Below, piece by piece: positions 7,733-12,444 of a stretch of DNA of 12,444 nucleotides. How positions within the stretch are numbered: the first letter of the stretch is position 1; each line of letters starts with the position of its first letter. The stretch comes from Chloroflexota bacterium (GTDB lineage Bacteria > Chloroflexota > Anaerolineae > Promineifilales > Promineifilaceae), in contig QQUD01000771.1 in NCBI GenBank assembly GCA_008501785.1, positions 1-12,444 on the forward strand, given 5' to 3'. The notes beneath the pieces were generated by a model. The model did no database searches. It saw nothing but the letters and a program-made list of their open reading frames with translations, and was not told the DNA's origin. Position numbers and translations under genes: made by a program.

Positions 7733-8722
7733 TCACCTCTCATTCTCTCCGGGATATTTCACACCCCATTGAGTGCGCAGATTGTCCATAAGCTGCATCA
7801 TGCGTTGGGTTTCGTCGAGAGGCATGATGTTGCTTTCTAGTTTGCCAGCCCGTAAGCAGTTGTGAACTTCCAAGACCTCGTGTGGGTAGCCGTTGTCGAG
7901 GTAAGGGATGGTATGGGTTTGGGGGTCTTCACCGTTGAGGTGCAGCGTCATTTTATCAGGCCGGAAAAAGAGATTATGCACTTTGATAGTGCCTTTGCTG
8001 CCCATCACAAATGCTTCAATGGGTTTATTAATAACCATGCCGCTGGTTAGTTGGGCAGAGATGTTGTTGTCGTAAATCAAGGTCATCGTATTCAGTTCAT
8101 CAACACCGGATTGGCTCATTTGTGCCTGTGCGTGTATCTCGTTGGGGAAACCAAGCAGCATTGTTGTGAACGAAAGTGGATAAATCCCCAAATCGAGTAA
8201 CGCACCGCCACCTAGCTCTGGATTGTAGAGCCGGTGTGTCGGATCAAAGGGTAAATTAAAATTAAAATCAGCCTGAATGAGACGGACATCACCAATCACA
8301 CCATCAGCCAACCATTTGCGCAGCTGCGCGATTGCTGGGATAAACCGCATCCAAACGGCTTCCATCAAGAACAAATTGTTTTGACGAGCAAACGCAATGC
8401 ATTGTGCCGATTCAGCGGCATTTAATGTCATTGGTTTTTCACACAGAACGTGTTTGCTGGCGGAAAGGCACAGACGCATATTTTCGTAATGTAGATTGTG
8501 CGGCGTGGCAATGTAGATGATGTCAACATCAGGGTCCGCAGCCAACGCGTCATAGCTTGCATATCGTCTTGGGACATTCCATTTTTCGCCAAATTTATCG
8601 GCCGATGCCTGTGACCGAGAGGCGACGGCTACCAATTCTGCGTCTTCAACGGTGTGCAAGGCTTGGGCCATGCTACCTGCAATATTGCCTGTTGCTAAAA
8701 TACCCCAACGAAATTTTGTCAT
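7733..8722 (-). CDS. Gfo/Idh/MocA family NAD(P)-dependent sugar oxidoreductase
   Basis: This is a 329-residue two-domain oxidoreductase. The N-terminal Rossmann fold carries GILATGNIA (7-15), and the family motif CEKPMTLN contains Lys96. In the C-terminal domain, LDLGIYPL (176-183) places Asp177 and Tyr181 where dihydrodiol dehydrogenase and glucose-fructose oxidoreductase have their catalytic tyrosine; many other members have His there. The expected reaction is oxidation or reduction at a hydroxyl of a cyclic sugar or sugar-like substrate. The exact substrate cannot be read from the sequence. No Tat or Sec signal is present, so it should be cytoplasmic, unlike the periplasmic Gfo. Its ATG overlaps the stop of the dehydrogenase gene by 4 nt (ATGA, 8719-8722), indicating translational coupling. 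It is the last gene of the minus-strand cluster. No convincing terminator is visible in the 62-nt convergent gap at 7671-7732. Confidence 0.92.
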   Translation of the reverse strand: MTKFRWGILATGNIAGSMAQALHTVEDAELVAVASRSQASADKFGEKWNVPRRYASYDALAADPDVDIIYIATPHNLHYENMRLCLSASKHVLCEKPMTLNAAESAQCIAFARQNNLFLMEAVWMRFIPAIAQLRKWLADGVIGDVRLIQADFNFNLPFDPTHRLYNPELGGGALLDLGIYPLSFTTMLLGFPNEIHAQAQMSQSGVDELNTMTLIYDNNISAQLTSGMVINKPIEAFVMGSKGTIKVHNLFFRPDKMTLHLNGEDPQTHTIPYLDNGYPHEVLEVHNCLRAGKLESNIMPLDETQRMMQLMDNLRTQWGVKYPGENER

Positions 8723-9672
8723 TTTTTCTCCATTTGAAGGACTGCTTTAAACAATCCTGGTGTGCCCCTTGTTAAATCACGAAAAGCATGTTCTATTTCG
8801 TCAAAATCGTAGACAGTTACCAGTGGTTCGGTGGTGATGTGACCTTGCTGCATGAGCATCATTCCCTGGCGCATGGCTGCAACTTTTTCGTTCTGACGAC
8901 GCACATGCCCGTTGATCACGTCAATTGCTTTGAAGTTCCATCGCTCCATGTTCACGGTGCGCAGGCCATTATTGGATTGATGGTAGCCGACGAGGATGAT
9001 ACGGCCGTGTTGTGCCACCAAATCCGTACACAAGTCAACTGCGCTCTGCACCCCGGCCGCTTCAATAACTATATCAAATTCTCCATGTTCGGCTAAAATG
9101 GCGTCACTTTTCGTTTCAAATGGATTGTAGGCGACATCAGCACCCAGTCGCTGACTCATTTCTCGTCGCTCGACTACCGGGTCAATGGCACAAATGAAGC
9201 TGGCTCCCTGATATTTTGCCAGTTGCATACAAATCAGCCCCATAAACCCACAACCAACAATCGCCAGTTTGTCGCCCGGTTTTGTACCAAAACGGTTTGC
9301 CGCATGGACGCAACAAGCCACTGCCTCTCCAAGGGCATAAGTCGGATTTATGACCTGTGGTAGCTTGACCACTCCTTCAGCGGATGCTACAAAATAGTCG
9401 GCGTATGCTGGCAAGGCGAGTGCAGTTATGATGTCGCCTGGTTTAACGGCCGTTACATTTCTCCCAACTTCAATTACTTCACCACTCGCTTCATGCCCCA
9501 GTCGGTTATAAGTTGCTACAAAATCGGCCCGATTTTGATAGACAAACAGATCGCCGCTGCACACGCCGCAGGCCAATGTTTTGATGAGCAGTTCGTTGTC
9601 GTTGATGATGGGAATGGGGGTTTCTTGAATTTCAAAGCCGGTGAGGGTTAAAACGGCCGTTTTCATGTTCAT
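8719..9672 (-). CDS. zinc-type medium-chain alcohol/polyol dehydrogenase lacking the structural zinc lobe
   Basis: This 317-residue medium-chain dehydrogenase (MDR) is predicted to oxidise a sugar alcohol or sugar hydroxyl with NAD. Catalytic zinc ligands are visible in CGVCSGD (Cys38) and GHE (His60, Glu61); Glu116 or Cys120/121 may complete the site. The Rossmann motif is GCGFMG (140-145), and Asp164 at the end of the second strand favours NAD over NADP. The loop that normally carries four structural-zinc cysteines is missing after Gly-Asp (79-80), so the protein is about 30 residues shorter than typical family members. The start at 9672 has AGGA 5 nt upstream. A second ATG at 9666 is also possible, since core homology begins near residue 3. 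The gene is coupled to the downstream oxidoreductase by an ATGA overlap. An AACGGCCGTT palindrome (9652-9661) encodes its Thr-Ala-Val just after the start. The substrate is unknown; sorbitol-, idonate- or threonine-dehydrogenase-like roles are possible. Confidence 0.92.
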   Translation of the reverse strand: MNMKTAVLTLTGFEIQETPIPIINDNELLIKTLACGVCSGDLFVYQNRADFVATYNRLGHEASGEVIEVGRNVTAVKPGDIITALALPAYADYFVASAEGVVKLPQVINPTYALGEAVACCVHAANRFGTKPGDKLAIVGCGFMGLICMQLAKYQGASFICAIDPVVERREMSQRLGADVAYNPFETKSDAILAEHGEFDIVIEAAGVQSAVDLCTDLVAQHGRIILVGYHQSNNGLRTVNMERWNFKAIDVINGHVRRQNEKVAAMRQGMMLMQQGHITTEPLVTVYDFDEIEHAFRDLTRGTPGLFKAVLQMEKK

Positions 9673-9690
9673 AAGATTCCTGAAATTGGC

Positions 9691-9746
9691 AACAACAGAT
9701 TTAAGTATAAAACAGATTCAGAATTTTTCTGGAAAAATCTGTTGTT
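9691..9746. repeat. CAGATTT-type palindromic repeat, copy 2
   Basis: AACAACAGATTT (9691-9702) is repeated inverted and perfectly as AAATCTGTTGTT (9735-9746). Nested inside are AACAGATT (9711-9718) with AATCTGTT (9736-9743), and CAGAA (9719-9723) with TTCTG (9727-9731). More than one hairpin is therefore possible. It lies between the GH32-like gene and the dehydrogenase gene on the minus strand. Read on the minus strand, its centre (CAGATTT, then CCAGAAA, then AATCTG) resembles the loop of the element at 10786-10880, so the two look like diverged copies in opposite orientation. It may also act as an attenuator or RNA-processing site within the cluster. Confidence 0.6.
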
Positions 9747-9789
9747 TACTCTCATCTGTTATTGTCATTGCGGCAAAAGACTAAATCCA

Positions 9790-10749
9790 TTAGTCAACCT
9801 GGAGTTGTCCATCCGGCGCGACATGCAGCGGTATCGGATCGGCAATTTCACCAATAAAACCGCCATCGCCTGTCCACGAGCGTGAGGTCATTAGCACCCA
9901 GTTTCCGTTCGGGTCTTGAATGACTTTGCCTGCATAGTGCGTACCAGTAGCATCGCCGAGTAAAAATTTGTCGGTCAAAAATTTGTAGGGGCCGAGTGGA
10001 TGATCACTGACCATGTAGTGCGTGCCGGTCACTTGTTCAACGTTCGGATTGTTGCGACGGGCATCGGAATATTCTTTCACGCCGACGCAGAAGATGAGGT
10101 AGTAACGGCCGTTAATCTCTACAACCTGCGGCACTTCCATATGCCCAAACTCGGTTGACCCAGCAACCGGTGGCCCCACTTCCCATTCAATTAAATCATC
10201 CGAAGTGGCATGCGCGATGACGGCGCGTTCGGATTTGTGGCCCTGGTTGCTGCGGGCGGTGATGAAGGCGTGGAAACGGCCGTTCAACTCAAAAATCCAC
10301 GGATCACGAAACGCATGATCATGCCACATGTCCAGTTCCAGCATTTCATACCATTGTGGGTCTGCCACAATCAGTGGATTTGCAGGATGCTTCTCCCAGT
10401 CGATTAAGTTCGTGGAAGTGGCTGCGCCAATGCGTTGAATCAGACCTTTTTCCTGGTGCTTTGCGCCTGTGTAAAACAGATACCAGGTGCCATTGTGATG
10501 AAAGGTGCTGCCGGTCCAGGTTGAAGCATTGTCCCAGGCATCTTCGCTTTTGGGGGAAGGGTGCAGCGCATCGGGCAAAACTTCCCAATTGACCAAATCT
10601 TGTGAAACGGCATGACCAATAGAAACATGCCAGTGGCGCATCACCTCTTCTGGTAAATTGCGTGGCGCTTGTAGGTAAAAAATATGGGTGTCGGGTCCAT
10701 CTTGCGCAAACCAGAAATCCCATATCCATTTGTCTTTAATTTTTAGCAT
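9790..10749 (-). CDS. GH32-related five-bladed-propeller glycoside hydrolase, single domain
   Basis: This is a 319-residue protein of the GH-J/GH-F propeller type, most like GH32. The typical GH32 stretch SIGHAVSQDLVNWEVLPDAL (43-62) and the blade motifs TWTGS and FRDPWIF are present. The RDP triad residue is Asp149. Glu205 in MEVPQ stands where GH32 has its acid/base in ECPD. The N-terminal nucleophile region reads WIWDFW (Asp11) and not the canonical NDPNG. The C-terminal beta-sandwich of true GH32 enzymes is missing; most GH32 proteins are about 480 residues or more. There is no signal peptide. The enzyme may hydrolyse a fructoside or another furanoside, but the altered nucleophile motif makes substrate prediction unsafe. 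AGG lies about 10 nt upstream of the ATG. Repeat elements flank the gene on both sides. Two AACGGCCGTT palindromes encode Asn-Gly-Arg within it. Confidence 0.85.
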   Translation of the reverse strand: MLKIKDKWIWDFWFAQDGPDTHIFYLQAPRNLPEEVMRHWHVSIGHAVSQDLVNWEVLPDALHPSPKSEDAWDNASTWTGSTFHHNGTWYLFYTGAKHQEKGLIQRIGAATSTNLIDWEKHPANPLIVADPQWYEMLELDMWHDHAFRDPWIFELNGRFHAFITARSNQGHKSERAVIAHATSDDLIEWEVGPPVAGSTEFGHMEVPQVVEINGRYYLIFCVGVKEYSDARRNNPNVEQVTGTHYMVSDHPLGPYKFLTDKFLLGDATGTHYAGKVIQDPNGNWVLMTSRSWTGDGGFIGEIADPIPLHVAPDGQLQVD

Positions 10750-10785
10750 GATTTTAGCCTTTATGTTTTAAGTGATCAGCAAAAT

Positions 10786-10880
10786 GAATTAAGAAATAAC
10801 AATCCACAGATTTCACAGATTTACGCAGATTTAAGCCAGAAACAATCTGTGAAATCTGCGAAATCTGTGGTTAATAATTC
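10786..10880. repeat. CAGATTT-type palindromic repeat, copy 1 (long hairpin)
   Basis: A near-perfect inverted repeat fills most of the gap between the two glycosidase genes. CCACAGATTT (10804-10813) pairs perfectly with AAATCTGTGG (10861-10870). Inside, CACAGATTT-A-CGCAGATT (from 10814) pairs with the 10844-10860 arm with one mismatch and one bulged base, leaving a loop around AAGCCAGAAAC. Weaker outer pairing extends to GAATTA (10786-10791) and TAATTC (10875-10880). The arms themselves consist of tandem CACAGATTT/CGCAGATTT words. This is typical of dispersed intergenic REP- or MITE-like elements. In the minus-strand transcript it would form a strong hairpin after the GH32 stop codon and could stabilise or attenuate the message. 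Confidence 0.75.
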
Positions 10881-10901
10881 TGAAAACTTTTTTCATTTTA
10901 C

Positions 10902-12413
10902 TTATTCCTTATCTGACGGTGCGGTGAAGAATTTAGCGGCGTTTAGTTCGTAAATGTCGAGGCTGCGGAAGGTAACGGCCGTTTCCTCCGCAAACAACTC
11001 AATGCCCACACTGTCGCCACTCGGGAAAATTTTCTCACTAAACACAACCAATCCACCGTTTGCAAACAATTCAACAGACGATCTATCTACAAAAATGTGC
11101 AGCCGAATCAAGCCATTGTCCGGTTTTAGATGGGTGACATGGTTGCTTGCAAAACTGTCATTAAAATCTGCTTGCCCCGCATGAGAACGGTCCACGTACA
11201 GGGTTTGGCTCTGAGGCGCGTATCCAATAGTCGTTGCCTCGCCATCCCCCACGCGTACCCGAATGCCCAGGTTATTGGCCTCAATTGGCGGTTCGATTTC
11301 GGCAATAATTTCTAATGTTTCGCCGCGCACCATGGAAAGGGGGAGGGTGTTGTTGTTGATGATTAGGTCTTGCCAGGAATATTGGATGCTGCGCAGTTGG
11401 GTGAGTTCGGAAACGGCCGTTTGCACCAACCGAATCCCCTCATCCGTCTCAGTCAAGCCTAATTCACGTGGAATCGTCATCGAACCGCGCCACGTTGATG
11501 TAGGGATGATGTTAGCATATTGCCAATTGTTCATCCACGCCAGCCAGATGCGACGGCCGTTTGGCACATCACTCCACGACTGAGCCGCATAAAAATCGGC
11601 TCCCCAATCAGCCCACAAGACAGTCTCTTTTGGATTGTCGCTGATGAAGGTTTTTCCATCGAAGTTCCCGACAAAATACTGTGTGCCGCTGCCTGCTGCG
11701 GGTGCGCCATCCCCAACCCCAACTGATAATATCCAACGTGTTTCAGGACCGCCATCAACTGGAAGCTGAAACAAATCAGGTGTTTCCCAAACGCCTGTTG
11801 TGGAGCCATAGCCAAATCCAAAACGACCGCTGGGCTGCCATTCTTTCAGATTGGGTGATGTGTAAATCAAAACAGCGTTTCCTGCTGCTAACAACATCAC
11901 CCAATGGCCTACCTCGTCTCCCGATTCATACCAAATCACTTTAGGGTCTCGGAAGTTTTTTAGGTTTGGCGGTGTGGCGATAACTGGGTTGCCTTCATAT
12001 TTTATCCATGTGCGCCCGTTGTCGGTGCTGCTGGCGATGGCCTGGTTTTGGTTTGAATGGGTTGGGTTGTGGTAGGTGTAGGCGGCAACCATTGCTTCTT
12101 TGCCGAAACCGGCTGTATTGTGCCAATCAATGATAGCGCTGCCCGAGTAGATGTATCCCAGCTCATCGGGTGCTAAGGCAATCGGCAAATGCTGCCAATT
12201 CACTAAATCTGTACTGACAGCGTGGCCCCAATGCATCGCCCCCCAAACTGTATCTTTTGGGTGAAATTGGTAAAACAAATGGTATTCACCTGCGTAATAG
12301 ACCATCCCGTTTGGATCATTCAGCCCGTTTTCAAGGGGTGAGAAGTGATATTGAGGCCGGTATGCCTCATCTAGCTCAACTGTGGGTGGAATTTTTGATG
12401 GCGTATTGTGCAT
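10902..12413 (-). CDS. GH32 fructan beta-fructosidase / levanase-like enzyme
   Basis: This 503-residue enzyme is predicted to release fructose from beta-fructans or sucrose by a retaining mechanism. The N-terminal propeller carries HFSPLENGLNDPNG with nucleophile Asp33, FRDP with Asp156, and acid/base Glu210 in GVWETPDLF. The stretches GSGTQYFVGNFDGKTF and WLAWMNNWQYANIIPTS are typical of levanase/exo-inulinase-type GH32. The C-terminal beta-sandwich contains HIFVDRSSVELFANGG. Length is normal for the family. The residue after Glu210 is Thr, where many members have Cys. No signal peptide is seen, so substrates are probably short imported fructo-oligosaccharides or sucrose. AGGA lies 9 nt before the ATG. 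It is the first gene of the visible minus-strand cluster; the remaining 31 nt of the window show only its leader, and upstream genes (perhaps a transporter or regulator) are cut off. Palindromes at 10974, 11412 and 11552 fall within it. Confidence 0.95.
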   Translation of the reverse strand: MHNTPSKIPPTVELDEAYRPQYHFSPLENGLNDPNGMVYYAGEYHLFYQFHPKDTVWGAMHWGHAVSTDLVNWQHLPIALAPDELGYIYSGSAIIDWHNTAGFGKEAMVAAYTYHNPTHSNQNQAIASSTDNGRTWIKYEGNPVIATPPNLKNFRDPKVIWYESGDEVGHWVMLLAAGNAVLIYTSPNLKEWQPSGRFGFGYGSTTGVWETPDLFQLPVDGGPETRWILSVGVGDGAPAAGSGTQYFVGNFDGKTFISDNPKETVLWADWGADFYAAQSWSDVPNGRRIWLAWMNNWQYANIIPTSTWRGSMTIPRELGLTETDEGIRLVQTAVSELTQLRSIQYSWQDLIINNNTLPLSMVRGETLEIIAEIEPPIEANNLGIRVRVGDGEATTIGYAPQSQTLYVDRSHAGQADFNDSFASNHVTHLKPDNGLIRLHIFVDRSSVELFANGGLVVFSEKIFPSGDSVGIELFAEETAVTFRSLDIYELNAAKFFTAPSDKE

Positions 12414-12444
12414 GAAGTATGTTCCTGTTGAAGTCAGGAGGAGT

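Larger units (their letters stand above)
1756..11561. repeat. highly iterated palindrome ACGGCCGT / AACGGCCGTT (16 dispersed sites)
   Basis: Exact AACGGCCGTT begins at 1756, 1867, 2320, 3575, 4638, 5763, 6175, 9445, 9652, 10104, 10275, 10974 and 11412. The core ACGGCCGT alone begins at 4951, 9001 and 11553. Near-copies occur at 611 (GCGGCCGTTT), 3031 and 3901. At about 46% GC, roughly 0.1 copies of the 8-mer would be expected in this length. Fifteen of 16 sites are inside genes of both strands and unrelated families, and one is intergenic. Flanks are biased to A on the left and T on the right (6-bp half-site AAACGG). The entry spans first to last site; the sequence between sites is not repeated. 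Confidence 0.9.

Noticed and set aside
7381..7791. 136-residue frame over the end of the second histidine kinase
   Set aside because: It is a shadow of the HATPase coding region in another frame and runs into the convergent oxidoreductase gene; the encoded peptide has low-quality composition.
9691..9746. Calling the hairpin before the dehydrogenase gene a simple intrinsic terminator
   Set aside because: The stem is AT-rich, it has several competing folds and it resembles the repeat at 10786-10880, so repeat identity is the better-supported reading.
1756..11561. Reading the ACGGCCGT sites as operators of one transcription factor
   Set aside because: Fifteen of 16 sites are inside coding sequence, far from starts in most cases, and their placement does not follow promoters.

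Overview
The window holds seven protein-coding genes in two convergent blocks. No tRNA, rRNA, CRISPR array, transposase or phage gene was seen. Moderate GC content, a serine/threonine kinase fused to an AAA-type NTPase and a long TPR array, GAF-containing histidine kinases, and small CAGATTT-type intergenic palindromes suggest a free-living bacterium of the Chloroflexota (Anaerolineae-like). A cyanobacterium is a weaker alternative. This is an inference from style and architecture, because no phylogenetic marker gene is present.

Left block, plus strand, 143-7670: a signalling cluster. A cytoplasmic hybrid histidine kinase (GAF, HisKA, HATPase, two receivers) is followed after 26 nt by a 1259-residue Ser/Thr kinase with an AAA/STAND-like NTPase domain and about ten TPR units. 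After a 218-nt gap with a G-rich tract and a possible promoter comes a second GAF-histidine kinase without receivers, starting at TTG. The GAF domains of the two histidine kinases are clearly related. The set resembles a split version of the Hstk-type proteins, which join a Ser/Thr kinase, an AAA domain, GAF and a histidine kinase in one chain. No HPt domain or DNA-binding response regulator is present, so the output lies elsewhere.

Right block, minus strand, 12413 to 7733: a carbohydrate-utilisation cluster. In transcription order it encodes a GH32 fructan beta-fructosidase/levanase-like enzyme, a single-domain five-bladed-propeller glycosidase related to GH32 with an unusual nucleophile motif, a short zinc-type medium-chain dehydrogenase, and a Gfo/Idh/MocA oxidoreductase. 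The last two overlap by 4 nt (ATGA). None shows a signal peptide, so sugars are probably imported and then hydrolysed and oxidised in the cytoplasm. The two larger gaps in this block (about 117 and 152 nt) each contain a CAGATTT-type palindromic repeat.

The most striking signal cuts across both blocks. The palindrome ACGGCCGT occurs 16 times exactly, 13 of them as AACGGCCGTT, where well under one copy is expected. It sits in coding DNA in 15 of 16 cases and imposes recurring Thr-Ala-Val or Asn-Gly-Arg tripeptides on unrelated proteins. This behaves like a highly iterated palindrome, comparable in kind to cyanobacterial HIP1 (GCGATCGC) but different in sequence.
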